DNA of 64,000 bases from Desulfosporosinus acididurans. Its GTDB lineage: Bacteria; Bacillota; Desulfitobacteriia; Desulfitobacteriales; Desulfitobacteriaceae. Location: NCBI RefSeq assembly GCF_001029285.1, contig NZ_LDZY01000013.1, positions 1 through 64,000 on the forward strand, read 5' to 3'. Positions 8,637 through 18,295 of this stretch are shown in pieces (the stretch's first letter is position 1; each line of letters opens with the position of its first letter). A program made the position numbers and the translations under genes. Below the pieces are notes generated by a model. It ran no database searches, was not told where the DNA came from, and saw only the letters and a list, made by a program, of their open reading frames with translations.

Positions 8637-9638
8637 ATGAAACGATTAATTATAGTTTTTAGTGTATTGCTTTTAGGACTTTCTACTGTGATCTCCGGCT
8701 GTGGCACTCAAACCGGGCTTACAAAGGTCAAACTGTCTGAGGTGACTCATTCTGTTTTCTATGCTCCCCAATATGTTGCTATAACTCAGGGCTTTTTTAA
8801 GGAAGAAGGGTTGGATGTCGAACTGTCAAACGGTCAGGGAGCGGATAAGGTTATGACAGGGGTTCTATCTGGGGAAGAGGACATCGGTTTTGCCGGACCT
8901 GAGGCCAGCGTGTATGTCTATAACGAAGGCAAAGAAGATAATAGTATTGTATTTGCTCAACTTACCAATGGAGATGGGACGTTCCTGATGGGCAGACAGC
9001 CCGATCCCGGTTTCAAATGGAGTGATCTGAAAGGGAAAACCATTATCGGCGGACGCAAGGGCGGAATGCCGGCCATTGTTCTTCAGTACGTTTTGGGTAA
9101 AACCGGTCTTACCCCGGGTCAAAATGTTACAATTGATACAACGATACAATTTGCGGCAACGGCTGGGGCCTTTCTGGGAGGCAAAGGAGATTATGTAATT
9201 ATTTTCGAGCCCACAGCATCTGCAATGGAGAAAGAAGGCAAAGCCTATATTGTAGCTTCTTTAGGTAAGGAGAGCGGCGAAGTTCCGTATACAGCCTATT
9301 TTTCCAGGAAGAGTTATATTGAGAAAAACCCGAATACTATCCAAAAATTCACAAACGCCATTTATAAGGGGCAAGTCTGGGTTGAAAAACATTCTCCTGA
9401 AGAGATCGCCAAGGCTATCAAGCCCCAATTCCCGGATGAGAATGAGGAGATTTTGACCAGTTCTATTAAACGATATAAAGAACAGAACACGTATAAGACA
9501 AATCCTGTTCTTCAGGAAAAGGATTTTTACCTCCTTCAGCAGATCATCAAGGATGCGGGAGAGCTTAAGCAGATTGCTCCTTATGAAAAAGTGGTCAATA
9601 CAAAATTTGCCGAGACAGCAATCAAGAATATCAAATGA
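8637..9638 (+). CDS. ABC transporter substrate-binding lipoprotein, NMT1/THI5-like
   Basis: Extracellular binding protein of the importer. The N-terminus is a lipoprotein signal ending VISGC. The mature protein begins with VKLSEVTHSVFYAPQYVAITQG and GFFKEEGLDVEL, the hallmark of the NMT1/THI5 and SsuA group, and contains EPTASAMEKEGKAY. The family binds alkylsulfonates, nitrate, thiamine pyrimidines or aromatic acids, and I cannot tell which from sequence. GGGAGGAG precedes the ATG. Confidence 0.88.
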   Translation: MKRLIIVFSVLLLGLSTVISGCGTQTGLTKVKLSEVTHSVFYAPQYVAITQGFFKEEGLDVELSNGQGADKVMTGVLSGEEDIGFAGPEASVYVYNEGKEDNSIVFAQLTNGDGTFLMGRQPDPGFKWSDLKGKTIIGGRKGGMPAIVLQYVLGKTGLTPGQNVTIDTTIQFAATAGAFLGGKGDYVIIFEPTASAMEKEGKAYIVASLGKESGEVPYTAYFSRKSYIEKNPNTIQKFTNAIYKGQVWVEKHSPEEIAKAIKPQFPDENEEILTSSIKRYKEQNTYKTNPVLQEKDFYLLQQIIKDAGELKQIAPYEKVVNTKFAETAIKNIK

Positions 9639-9721
9639 GTTCTTTCCAGCAGGTATAAATTAATTTCTTGAAACTATAATTATCATTATGATTCGGATTT
9701 ATTTCAGAACGAATATTTGAA

Positions 9722-9759
9722 TATAAATGGTTCAGCCTTAATTGGCTGAGCCATTTATA
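9722..9759. terminator. Long hairpin, probable transcription terminator
   Basis: A 16-bp stem (TATAAATGGTTCAGCC against GGCTGAGCCATTTATA, one G-T pair) with a 6-base loop, at the end of the importer operon. There is no long T tract, so efficiency is uncertain. Confidence 0.55.
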
Positions 9760-10025
9760 AGATATCTGTTATTTTCGAGAGGTTGATACGCTTTTCCTTG
9801 TCACCCTGCAACATACGCATAGCTAAGATTAAGCAGAAACAACCGTTATAATTGATCGTTATCTGAATTAGTGATAGGGGCTAGCTATTAAATCCCTGCT
9901 TCATATTGAAATAAATGCAAGTTCGTGTTAGACTGATAACATAATTAGTAATATTTTGTCGATTTACTAATATTTTCTGGTTTGTGAATTATTTAATTAA
10001 TTCCGATTCTACAAAAAGGTGGTAG
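9760..10025. other. Upstream region of the chemoreceptor gene
   Basis: No gene is seen. The sequence is AT-rich close to 10,000 and ends in AAAGGTGG, the ribosome site of the next gene. No clear operator could be recognised. Confidence 0.4.
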
Positions 10026-11651
10026 ATGAATATAGCTAGAGACGTAAAAGTTAGTCTAATGCAAAAAAAACAAGGCTTAGCGACTATTGAACACATTGCT
10101 AAGGAAATTGAAGGTATTTTAAACCAATATGACGATTGGAAAAGTGCTGTCAAGCCGCTAAGAGAAGCGATCGATCGAAACCTTGGCGACAACGAATTTC
10201 TTAGTCTATTTGATTTAGATGGATTGGCTCTGGTTCACTCAAATCGTTTGAGAGAGGGTATTTACTTTAACAACGAGACGGAACTTCGGGGAGCGCGATG
10301 TACAGAACCGATTACTCAGATTTATCATCGCAACACTGGCGAAGTCCTGTTTGAAGTTGCCAGTCCAATCTTTGTTAAAGGCAAACATGCCTATGCTGTT
10401 CGCTTGGACATGCCTCTCAATAAGGGGCAACTCACGAAACAAGTGTATAGCGGCATGATTCCCACACTTTTTCTTGCAATTGCCTGGATAATTTACAGCT
10501 CCTTTTCACCAGCAGCCATTATTTCTTCTCTAATTGCTTTAGGGATTCACGCTTTTTACAGCTTTTGGTTTAAAAACAAACTGGCAACTGCTCTTCAAGA
10601 AACATTCAAGGTAACAAAATCCATTGCCAAAGGAAATTTGAAATCCAGAGCTGAAGCTCATTCGGATGATGAATTAGGAAACTTATCATACGAGGTAAAC
10701 AAAGTTTCCATCGGAATGACATCTATAATTACAGATCTCGCTTCTATTACCGAGAAAGCTCAGGCAATGAGTCACACTCAAGCAACTCACGTTAACGCGT
10801 TAGTTGAAAATCAAGAAACGTTTGCTGCCACATTAGAAGAGTTTAGCGCAGGAGCTGCTGAACAAATTCAGAGTATAAAGAAGTCTCAAGATGAAGTCGA
10901 TGAAATTGAAGCTGCCGCCCAAAGTATCTTGGAAAGCACTCAGAAGGTTCTATCTCTAACGACGTCTGCCAAAGCTACAAGCCAACAAGGAACCTTAGCT
11001 GTTAAAGAAGCTGTTCAGGAGATGGAAGCCATTTATCAAGTCACTGAGCAAGCTAATGAATCGATCTTGAGTTTAGCGGATCAGGCGCAAAAGATTGGGG
11101 ATATTATCTCAGTAATTAATGGGATCACGGATCAGACAAATCTATTAGCTCTTAATGCTGCCATCGAAGCAGCCAGAGCTGGGGAACATGGTCGAGGTTT
11201 TGCCGTTGTCGCTGAGGAAGTCAGAAAACTCGCGGATAGTTCGGCACAGTCTTCGCAACAGATCATGCAGCTTATTTCCAATGTTCAGAAAATGGTCAAC
11301 ACAACGGTGACGAATATTAATCAAGGAATGGAGGTCGTGAATCACGGCAAAACTGTGATTGAACAAGCAGGAGATGCGATCAACTCACTTGATGAAGTGA
11401 TTAACTCCACCTCTATAAAGGTGGAAGAAAATCTTTCAAATGCCGATCATTTATTAAATCGAAGTCAACTGTTAGCAGAAGCCCAGAGATTAGCTACTTC
11501 AATCGCCTCTCAATTTGCTGAGGGAGCAACTCAATCAGCGACTTCAGCTGAGCAGCAGATGATTTCAACGCAAGAACTAGTTGCAATTGCTGCAGAATTG
11601 GCCAAAACCTCTGAACATTTATATCAAGTAATTCAAAGGTTTGAAATTTAA
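10026..11651 (+). CDS. Methyl-accepting chemotaxis protein with an atypical membrane layout
   Basis: Chemoreceptor signalling to CheA/CheW. The C-terminal half has the highly conserved hairpin tip ([20 protein letters not shown] and on to [16 protein letters not shown]), and heptad-rich methylation helices flank it. Residues 1-140 form a sensor region ([15 protein letters not shown], then FEVASPIFV) resembling Cache/PAS modules, but no transmembrane helix precedes it. A two-helix hydrophobic hairpin follows (about residues 143-183), then a HAMP-like linker. The sensor would therefore face the cytoplasm. 541 residues. Confidence 0.9.
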   Translation: MNIARDVKVSLMQKKQGLATIEHIAKEIEGILNQYDDWKSAVKPLREAIDRNLGDNEFLSLFDLDGLALVHSNRLREGIYFNNETELRGARCTEPITQIYHRNTGEVLFEVASPIFVKGKHAYAVRLDMPLNKGQLTKQVYSGMIPTLFLAIAWIIYSSFSPAAIISSLIALGIHAFYSFWFKNKLATALQETFKVTKSIAKGNLKSRAEAHSDDELGNLSYEVNKVSIGMTSIITDLASITEKAQAMSHTQATHVNALVENQETFAATLEEFSAGAAEQIQSIKKSQDEVDEIEAAAQSILESTQKVLSLTTSAKATSQQGTLAVKEAVQEMEAIYQVTEQANESILSLADQAQKIGDIISVINGITDQTNLLALNAAIEAARAGEHGRGFAVVAEEVRKLADSSAQSSQQIMQLISNVQKMVNTTVTNINQGMEVVNHGKTVIEQAGDAINSLDEVINSTSIKVEENLSNADHLLNRSQLLAEAQRLATSIASQFAEGATQSATSAEQQMISTQELVAIAAELAKTSEHLYQVIQRFEI

Positions 11652-12109
11652 AGTCTAGTAGACGCTTCCTTCATATTATAAATTTACCGTTTAGGTTTCG
11701 AAATGTCCACCCTAACAAGACGATGCTATTGCCATCAAGGATGCAGAGAGAGAAGACAGACATCAAATTTGTAATTCCTCTCCCTATATGATCGAGTTTA
11801 AAGATTATGGACTCTCGTTTTATTCACTAGTTGGGCAAAATGAACTGTAGACAAATGGCCCATTAGCATTATATGGATACAATACAGTTGATTCTATACA
11901 TTTAAGTTCAAACTAACGTAAAGAGACGACGGCTGACCATTATCCTTAAAGATAAGTTGGTTAGACCGTCTTTTTTGTTACAGGATTGCAATTAATGGTA
12001 TGTGTCCTTTAATTTTTAAAGATAAATTATGATTTGTACCGAACTCTACGGAGCGTTGATTTAAAAAATCATAGTTATTGATTACAATTGATACATGGAG
12101 GTAGTCGTT
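11652..12109. other. Intergenic region with a possible decayed ORF
   Basis: No intact gene. A stop-bounded 45-codon frame (about 11722-11850, reading DAIAIKDAEREDRHQICN and so on) has no start codon and may be debris. A terminator-like hairpin follows at 11923-11976. Confidence 0.35.
11923..11976 (+). terminator. Terminator-like hairpin with T tract
   Basis: Arms around GACGACGGCTGACCA and TGGTTAGACCGTC form an imperfect stem followed by TTTTTT. Confidence 0.55.
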
Positions 12110-12694
12110 ATGCAAAACGTTAAGGTCGGCAGCATCATTCGAACACTGCGAATAGAAAAAGGAATGAGCCAAAAGCAGCTCGCAGACAAAATGAATATCA
12201 GTGACAAAACAATTTCTAAATGGGAACGCGGCCTTGGTTGCCCGGATATTTCACTGCTTGCAGAGCTGTCCGACCTGCTTGAGGTTGACATTGGAACGTT
12301 ATTAAGTGGTGATTTGGTTGCGAATAATTTCGTTGGAGGCAATATGAAAAAATCAAAGTATTATATCTGCACTGTGTGTAACAATATTTCGCTCTGTACA
12401 GGTAATGCTGAGATATCTTGCTGTGGCAGGAAATTGGAAGAACAAATCATGCAAAAGGCTGATGAAAGTAACAAGCTTTCTATCGAGGTAATTGAAGATA
12501 ACTGGTTTATTACAAGTAATCACCCAATGAAAAAAGAGCATTACATTTCGTTTGTTGCCTTTGCAACAGGTGACCGTGTGCAAATTATCAAACAATATCC
12601 TGAATGGGATATGCAGCTGCGAGTTCCCAAACAGGAGCACGGAATGCTTATTTGGTATTGTATACAGCATGGATTATTTTATCAGTTGGTCTAA
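12110..12694 (+). CDS. HTH (XRE) regulator fused to a desulfoferrodoxin-like domain
   Basis: Residues 1-60 form an XRE/Cro HTH (IIRTLRIEKGMSQKQLADKM, then ISDKTISKWERG). Residues about 85-110 match desulforedoxin: KYYICTVCNNISL, then SCCGRKL, giving the CxxC...CC set for an FeCys4 centre. Residues about 140-193 match the superoxide reductase centre: NHPMKKEHYISF supplies two His, and WYCIQHGLF supplies the Cys and last His ligands. The Glu-Lys-His motif that supplies another His in true enzymes is replaced by SNKLS, so sensing is more likely than catalysis. ATG 12110 follows GGAGG. The flavoprotein gene after it starts 13 bases downstream. Confidence 0.82.
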   Translation: MQNVKVGSIIRTLRIEKGMSQKQLADKMNISDKTISKWERGLGCPDISLLAELSDLLEVDIGTLLSGDLVANNFVGGNMKKSKYYICTVCNNISLCTGNAEISCCGRKLEEQIMQKADESNKLSIEVIEDNWFITSNHPMKKEHYISFVAFATGDRVQIIKQYPEWDMQLRVPKQEHGMLIWYCIQHGLFYQLV

Positions 12695-12707
12695 AGGAGA
12701 TTTGAGC

Positions 12708-13379
12708 ATGAAAGTAATTGTTTTTAACGGCAGCCCTGCAGCGGCAGGAAGTAATACAAATGTAATTGCCGAAGCTTTTTTAAACGGCGCAAGACGGGCA
12801 GGTGCTGAAACCGAAACTATATTTTTGATAAAGAAAAATATAGGGCATTGCCAAGGTTGTTTTTCGTGCTGGTTTAAAACTCCAGGAAAATGTGTTTTGC
12901 AAGATGATATGCAGGGACTGCTTGACTTATATAACTCTGCCGATCTTGTATGCTTTGCTACACCTATCTACACATGGAATATGACAGCTGCCCTTAAGAA
13001 TTTTGTTGACCGCTTAGCGCCTTTAAAATGCCCTGTAATTGTAAGTAACCATGATAATTTTGATTTAGCTGACTCTGTCGCTAAAAATCAGCGGTTTATG
13101 GTCATCTCAAACTGCGGTTTTCCGGGCAACAATAATTTTGAAACAATGAAGGTTGTATTTGCATCTTGTAATCCTGTTTTAGAGATTTATAGAAACTGCG
13201 GCAAGCTGCTGAAAAGTAAGGATGAGAAAATTAGAAGTGTTGTAGACGATTATTTGAATTATGTCGAACAAGCAGGCTATGAAATGGTGAAGTACAATAA
13301 CGTCACGTCAGATACAAAAGCAGGACTTCAAAAAGAGCTGATGTCTATACCGGAATATGTGAAATATCTTGGAATGTAA
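12708..13379 (+). CDS. Iron-sulfur flavoprotein (NADPH-dependent FMN reductase fold)
   Basis: Flavodoxin-like fold. NGSPAAAGSNTN forms the FMN phosphate loop, and CQGCFSCWFKTPGKC is a C-x2-C-x2-C-x7-C motif typical of Isf-type iron-sulfur flavoproteins that bind a [4Fe-4S] cluster. ATPIYTWNMTAALKNFVDR is the second flavin-binding segment. The start is ATG 12708 after AAAGGAG; the frame is open further upstream but overlaps the regulator. It sits directly behind the HTH-desulfoferrodoxin gene and is probably its partner in a redox response. 223 residues. Confidence 0.85.
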   Translation: MKVIVFNGSPAAAGSNTNVIAEAFLNGARRAGAETETIFLIKKNIGHCQGCFSCWFKTPGKCVLQDDMQGLLDLYNSADLVCFATPIYTWNMTAALKNFVDRLAPLKCPVIVSNHDNFDLADSVAKNQRFMVISNCGFPGNNNFETMKVVFASCNPVLEIYRNCGKLLKSKDEKIRSVVDDYLNYVEQAGYEMVKYNNVTSDTKAGLQKELMSIPEYVKYLGM

Positions 13380-13397
13380 TATTGAATATTGAGTTAA

Positions 13398-13436
13398 CAA
13401 AAAACGCCAGATTATGATCATCTGGCGTTTTTTGTT
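13398..13436 (+). terminator. Intrinsic terminator
   Basis: Stem AAAAACGCCAGA / TCTGGCGTTTTT followed by more T residues, closing the regulator-flavoprotein operon. Confidence 0.85.
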
Positions 13437-13597
13437 TTTTTGAATAGGTGTATTTTTTCTAATAGTTGTAGGTGCCCTTGAAAATTAGATTTGGAATTAT
13501 ATAATTAAATCATAATGCGGTAATATAATTCTTAAATTATATATAAGTTATATTTGTCGCTTCAAACTTTAACTAAACCTTCAGGGGGGGAGCCAAA

Positions 13598-13891
13598 TTG
13601 AATTACCAATTGTTAAAGAGTGCTGCCCAAGAGGTTAGAGATGAGTATCTGAGAGGAGAACTAGGAGAAGAAAAATGTGAGATATTAGACAAATATCAAT
13701 TGAAAAGCAACGCTAACCTTTACTGGGAACGGCGTCATGAGCACCATCCTGTTCAACAATATTTCAGTCATAAGTTTGCCAAAAAAGCCTCTCCATTGGG
13801 AATGATCTTTCACATTTATAAGCTTTGCTATGCTAAAGTAAAGTATTTTGACAAAAACTGGAATGAGTTTGCTCCATGTAGTGTGATGTAA
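13598..13891 (+). CDS. Hypothetical protein, 97 residues
   Basis: Begins at TTG 13598 after a GGGGGGG ribosome site. Soluble, charged and aromatic-rich (NLYWERRHEHHPVQQYFSHK), with no signal peptide or membrane helix. It ends 66 bases before the gltX start but shows no relation to it. Family not recognised. Confidence 0.5.
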   Translation: MNYQLLKSAAQEVRDEYLRGELGEEKCEILDKYQLKSNANLYWERRHEHHPVQQYFSHKFAKKASPLGMIFHIYKLCYAKVKYFDKNWNEFAPCSVM

Positions 13892-13957
13892 TTAGACATT
13901 ACATTTTGCAATACCAATGGCTTTTTTTGAGCTAAATAATGCTTAGGAGAGTAGTAT

Positions 13958-15430
13958 ATGGAAAAGATCAGAGTCAGATTTGCTCCGAGCCCTACAGGTT
14001 ATTTGCACATCGGGGGAGCAAGAACAGCATTATTCAACTGGTTGTTTGCTAAAAAGCATAACGGTCAATTGATACTTCGTATTGAGGACACAGACACAGA
14101 ACGACTCAAGGAAGACTCTGTAAGTCAAATTTTAAGTAGTCTCAGATGGTTAGGGATTGACTGGGATGAGGGGCCAGAAAAGGGTGGCGATTTTGGCCCT
14201 TACTTTCAATCCCAACGGCAAGAGTATTACACTAAAGCAGCCCAAAGGTTAATCCAAGAAAATAAAGCCTACCATTGTTTTTGCAGCGCAGAAGAATTAG
14301 AAGAAGAACGACAAAAGCAACGAAAAGAGGGGATGCCTTTTCGTTATCAGGGAAAGTGTCGAAACTTATCCCCTGAAGAAGTTCAAGATAGATTGAAGCA
14401 GGGGATTCCTTCTGTAATAAGGATGAAAGTTCCGAACTCAGGTCAAGTTGTTGTTGAAGATCTTATTAGAGGAACTGTAAGTTTCAATGCTAAACAATTC
14501 GATGACTTTATTATTGCTAAGTCGGATGGAACACCTGCCTATAATTTTGCCTGTGTTGTTGATGATCATGCCATGCAAATTAGCCATGTGATCCGAGCGG
14601 AGGAACATTTATCCAACACCCCAAAGCAGTGTTTAATCTATCAGGCATTAGGTTACGAGATACCATTATTCGCTCACCTATCGATGATTTTAGCTCCTGA
14701 CCGCAGCAAATTGAGCAAAAGACATGGTGCAACCGCTGTTGGTGAATTTCAAGAAATGGGTTGTTTACCGGAAGCTTTAGTCAATTATCTGACACTGCTT
14801 GGATGGTCTCCGGTAGAGCTGGAAAGTGAACTAATTTCTCCTGCTCAAACTATTTCTGCTTTTTCTCTAGAAAAGGTTTCTAAAAACGCTGCCGTATATG
14901 ACGTTCAGAAACTAATTTGGCTTAATGGGCAATATATGACCACCTGTGATTTGGATAGGCTAACTCTACAAGCCATACCATTTTTTATTCGGGCTGGTCT
15001 AATCAATAACATAGATGCTGAAGATAATCGAGACTATATTCGTGACGTTGTCAACACGGTTAGAGAAAGAGTAAGGACTATAGGAGAATTGACCGAAGGA
15101 AGTCGTTACTATTTTCAAGACGTTGTTTCCTATGATGAGAAAGGCCGCGAAAAGTATTTTGTAAAACAAGAAGGCGTTGCGGCTTTGCTCACTAAGGGCA
15201 GAAATTGTTTGAATACCGTAGAACAATTTGATGTAGAAAACGTTGAAAGTGCTTATCGGCAATTAATGAGCGAACTTGAGATTAAAGGTGGTATTATTAT
15301 TCATCCCACTAGATTAGCATTAACGGGGCAAACCGTCAGCCCAGGCATATTTGATGTTATGGCTTTATTGGGGAAAAAGAAATGCTTAGAACGTTTAGAT
15401 AAGGCTATTGAATATATTCGCAAAATCTAG
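13958..15430 (+). CDS. gltX: Glutamyl-tRNA synthetase
   Basis: Class I aminoacyl-tRNA synthetase that charges tRNA-Glu (and in most Gram-positives also tRNA-Gln, later amidated). The HIGH motif appears as FAPSPTGYLHIGGARTALFN and the KMSKS motif as RSKLSKRHG. FLRIEDTD-like LRIEDTDTER is conserved. 490 residues, full length. AGGAG precedes the ATG. The usual cysS/cysE neighbours are absent, so it may be a second or relocated copy; tRNA-Gln and tRNA-Glu genes lie 3.4 kb downstream. Confidence 0.97.
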   Translation: MEKIRVRFAPSPTGYLHIGGARTALFNWLFAKKHNGQLILRIEDTDTERLKEDSVSQILSSLRWLGIDWDEGPEKGGDFGPYFQSQRQEYYTKAAQRLIQENKAYHCFCSAEELEEERQKQRKEGMPFRYQGKCRNLSPEEVQDRLKQGIPSVIRMKVPNSGQVVVEDLIRGTVSFNAKQFDDFIIAKSDGTPAYNFACVVDDHAMQISHVIRAEEHLSNTPKQCLIYQALGYEIPLFAHLSMILAPDRSKLSKRHGATAVGEFQEMGCLPEALVNYLTLLGWSPVELESELISPAQTISAFSLEKVSKNAAVYDVQKLIWLNGQYMTTCDLDRLTLQAIPFFIRAGLINNIDAEDNRDYIRDVVNTVRERVRTIGELTEGSRYYFQDVVSYDEKGREKYFVKQEGVAALLTKGRNCLNTVEQFDVENVESAYRQLMSELEIKGGIIIHPTRLALTGQTVSPGIFDVMALLGKKKCLERLDKAIEYIRKI

Positions 15431-15473
15431 ATATGCGCATTTGCCCGTGAAAATACAATATATATTTATTTCA

Positions 15474-16580
15474 TTATCGACTAGCTATGGTGCGAACGGC
15501 ATCGATAGCGGACTCTGTCTCTTCTTGCGTGTTGAAATGCGAGAAAGAAAACCGAACGGAGCCGGGTAGTTTAAGTCCATCATGCATCAATGGCGCACAA
15601 TGTGCCCCCGCTCGCACTGCAATGCCGTATTTCTCAAAAAGCAGACCGGCGACTTGAGCGGCATCATACCCTTCGATATTGAGAGAGACTATGGGTGTGC
15701 GGAGAGGCGCAGCCAAATCGCCGTAGAGTGTAACGCCTGGAGTATCTGCCAGTGAATGAGCAAAGAGGCGGGCCAGCCGATCCGCCTGGCTATGTATTGT
15801 GGATAGCCCGGTGGCCTGTATATATTGAACGCCAGCCAATAGTCCTGCGATCCCATGTGCATTTTGCGTACCAGCTTCCAGCGCATCGGGCAATTCCCGA
15901 GGATGTTTGAAGTCGAAAGAATGATGGCCGCTTCCTCCAACATACAGAGATTCGGGCATGTAATTGGGTCCTAAGCAAAGCCCGCCGGTACCTTGCGGTC
16001 CGAAGAGGGATTTATGACCTGTAAAGCAAAGCGCTGATATGTTTTTCATATCAATAGGCAAAAGTCCAGCGCTTTGTGAAGCGTCTACAATAAAGTGCAC
16101 GCCTCGTGCTGCACATAATTCCCCAACAGACTGTATATCGAATACGTTGCCTGTGACATTGGAAGCATGTGTAAGTACTACGGCTTCGGTGTCTGGCCGG
16201 ATGGCAGAGGAAATAGCTTCCGTCGAAATGCATCCTAGGTTGTCACAAGGAACAATGGTATAATTGTCCTGCCTGTATATGGGCCGCAGTACTGAATTGT
16301 GCTCTGCAGCGGTTGTAACGATATGTCCCTTGATGCCGGAAATGGCGATGTTTAAGGCGACAGTGGCATTGGGGGTGAATACAACGCGCATTGGATCGTC
16401 AGGAAGCCCAAAGAGTGAAGCCAAGGCTATCCGTGCTTCCATCAACATACGCAGGGCGTCAAGCGCTGGCCTATGTGCCCCGCGTGAAGCGTTGCCAAAC
16501 GTATCCATGGCATGCAAAACGGCCTCCTTGACGCAATCAGGTTTTTTTAGAGTTGTAGCAGCGTTGTCCAGATAAATCAT
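15474..16580 (-). CDS. Class V aminotransferase, cysteine desulfurase family (TIGR01977-like)
   Basis: PLP enzyme predicted to release sulfur or selenium from cysteine or selenocysteine. It begins MIYLDNAATTLKKPDCVKEA; the PLP lysine lies in CFTGHKSLFGPQGTGG; the reactive Cys is probably in RAGAHCAPLMH. The C-terminus GSVRFSFSHFNTQEETE fits the subfamily found with selD, yedF and DUF3343 in selenium-using Firmicutes. ATG 16580 follows GGAGAAAAAA; the in-frame TTG at 16592 overlaps that site. It is divergent from selD with about 75 bp between. Confidence 0.88.
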   Translation of the reverse strand: MIYLDNAATTLKKPDCVKEAVLHAMDTFGNASRGAHRPALDALRMLMEARIALASLFGLPDDPMRVVFTPNATVALNIAISGIKGHIVTTAAEHNSVLRPIYRQDNYTIVPCDNLGCISTEAISSAIRPDTEAVVLTHASNVTGNVFDIQSVGELCAARGVHFIVDASQSAGLLPIDMKNISALCFTGHKSLFGPQGTGGLCLGPNYMPESLYVGGSGHHSFDFKHPRELPDALEAGTQNAHGIAGLLAGVQYIQATGLSTIHSQADRLARLFAHSLADTPGVTLYGDLAAPLRTPIVSLNIEGYDAAQVAGLLFEKYGIAVRAGAHCAPLMHDGLKLPGSVRFSFSHFNTQEETESAIDAVRTIASR

Positions 16581-16656
16581 TTTTTTCTCCAATCTGTAAG
16601 CAGTGATTATTTTATCTTAGTATAATGCAAATACCTATGATAAGGAAGGGATTTCC

Positions 16657-17679
16657 ATGATGAGTTTATTGTCAAACTGTACGTCCGGCGGCTGCGGTGC
16701 CAAGATTGGCCCGGGCGAATTATCCAAGGTCTTGTCCGGTATGCCTGTATTTGGCGATCCTAGGCTCTTGGTCGGTTTTGATGCCTCAGATGATGCCGCT
16801 GTTTATCAAATTGATCAAGACACTGCTATTGTTTCTACTGTGGATTTTTTCTCGCCGATGGTTGATGATGCCCGCTCGTTTGGCCGAATCGCAGCTGCTA
16901 ATGCTTTAAGTGACGTATATTCCATGGGGGGTACACCACTTTTCGCCCTGAATCTCGTTTGTTATCCTGAGAGAATGGAATTAGACGCTTTGGGTGAAAT
17001 ATTATTAGGCGGCGCGGAAAAGATCCAAGAGGCGGGAGCAGTACTTTGCGGAGGTCATTCTATCTATGATAAAGAGCCGAAATATGGATTGGCGGTCACT
17101 GGACGTCTCGATCCGCAACGAATCTGGCGTAATAATACACCAGCTCCGGGGGATCAGTTGATCCTTACAAAACCACTCGGTATTGGTATCGTCATGGCTG
17201 CGCTGCGTGGAGAAATGGCAGATGAACAAGCTGTTCAGGCAGCGATTTCTTCCATGCAGCGGCTCAACAAATATGCTGCGGAGAAAATGCACAGTTTTCC
17301 GATCAGTGCCTGCACTGATATCACTGGTTTCGGACTGTTAGCCCATGCAAGAGAAATGGCGGGGGAAGGTACATCGCTGGTATTATATAGTTCGGAGCTG
17401 CCGTATATCCCTCAAGCTTATAAGTATGCCGGAGATTATCTGATAACTGCGGCTGCACAGCGCAATCGGAATCACATGCAGGGTTTTGTAGATCTTGGCG
17501 ATACACCCTTTGCCTTGCAGGAATTGATGTTTGATCCGCAAACCTCTGGAGGACTGTTTCTCAGTGCCCCGAAATCCTGTGCCCAAGAGTTGTTAAGTGC
17601 CATTCAGGAAGTGGAACCACTGGCTAGAATCGTAGGAGAAGTGCTCCTGCCGCAAAATTCACCGATTTTAGTACGTTAA
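16657..17679 (+). CDS. selD: Selenide, water dikinase (selenophosphate synthase)
   Basis: Makes selenophosphate, the selenium donor, from selenide and ATP. The N-terminus reads SNCTSGGCGAKIGPGELSKV, in which Cys and Lys of GCGAK match the catalytic pair; this is the Cys form, not a selenoprotein. GFDASDDAAVY and STVDFFSPMVDD carry the metal-binding acidic residues. 340 residues, full length. It is followed by yedF and DUF3343. selA, selB and selC are not in the window, so the product could serve Sec-tRNA (see the UGA peroxiredoxin) or another selenium use. Confidence 0.95.
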   Translation: MMSLLSNCTSGGCGAKIGPGELSKVLSGMPVFGDPRLLVGFDASDDAAVYQIDQDTAIVSTVDFFSPMVDDARSFGRIAAANALSDVYSMGGTPLFALNLVCYPERMELDALGEILLGGAEKIQEAGAVLCGGHSIYDKEPKYGLAVTGRLDPQRIWRNNTPAPGDQLILTKPLGIGIVMAALRGEMADEQAVQAAISSMQRLNKYAAEKMHSFPISACTDITGFGLLAHAREMAGEGTSLVLYSSELPYIPQAYKYAGDYLITAAAQRNRNHMQGFVDLGDTPFALQELMFDPQTSGGLFLSAPKSCAQELLSAIQEVEPLARIVGEVLLPQNSPILVR

Positions 17680-17691
17680 GGAGGAATAGTC

Positions 17692-18285
17692 ATGAATAAC
17701 ATTGATTGCATTGGACAGGTCTGCCCTATCCCGGTCATTCGGGCCAAAAAAGCGCTGGAGGGCTTGGGGGAAGCCGGCGGCGTAGTAGCCGTTTTAGTAG
17801 ATAACGACATTGCCCGTCAAAATCTTCAAAAGATGGCAACGGGTTTGGGTTATCAAAGCGAGTATGAGCAGAAAGAAGACGGTAATATCGAAGTTACTAT
17901 CGTTGCAGGAGAAGGCTGCACTGTGGAAAGCTGCGCGACAGACGGAGATTCAGGGCTCGTCGTTGCCATTGGCAGGAATACCATGGGGGAAGGCAGCCAG
18001 GAGCTGGGCCAAATACTGATCAAAGGTTTTATCTTTGCTCTCAGGGAGCTTGTGCCGCCGCCCACACATGTTCTGTTTTTCAATTCGGGGTCATACCTTA
18101 CCAGCAGTGATTCAAACTGCTTAGAGGACTTGCGCGCTCTGGAAGCAGCGGGAACGGTTATCCTGACCTGCGGAACTTGCACTAATTATTTCGAGATCAC
18201 GGAGAAGTTAGGGGTCGGCGAGATCACCAACATGTACGGCATCGTCACAGCTATGGCTGGGGCGAAGCGGCTTATTAATCTTTAG
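17692..18285 (+). CDS. yedF: Selenium metabolism protein YedF
   Basis: Two-domain protein. Residues 1-75 are TusA-like with the CPIP motif (DCIGQVCPIPVIRAKKAL). Residues about 95-197 are DsrE-like, with a Cys pair in VILTCGTCTNYF. Members of this family occur next to selD and are thought to handle reactive sulfur or selenium, though the exact reaction is not proven. It starts 12 bases after the selD stop with AAGGAGG, so it is in the same operon. Confidence 0.92.
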   Translation: MNNIDCIGQVCPIPVIRAKKALEGLGEAGGVVAVLVDNDIARQNLQKMATGLGYQSEYEQKEDGNIEVTIVAGEGCTVESCATDGDSGLVVAIGRNTMGEGSQELGQILIKGFIFALRELVPPPTHVLFFNSGSYLTSSDSNCLEDLRALEAAGTVILTCGTCTNYFEITEKLGVGEITNMYGIVTAMAGAKRLINL

Positions 18286-18295
18286 GAGGGTATCT

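Noticed and set aside
12552-12707. Upstream extension of the flavoprotein frame
   Set aside because: Lies inside the regulator gene; ATG 12708 has AAAGGAG and begins with the correct first strand of the flavodoxin fold.
16657-16720. selD as a selenoprotein
   Set aside because: The catalytic position in GGCGAK is encoded by TGC (Cys), not TGA.
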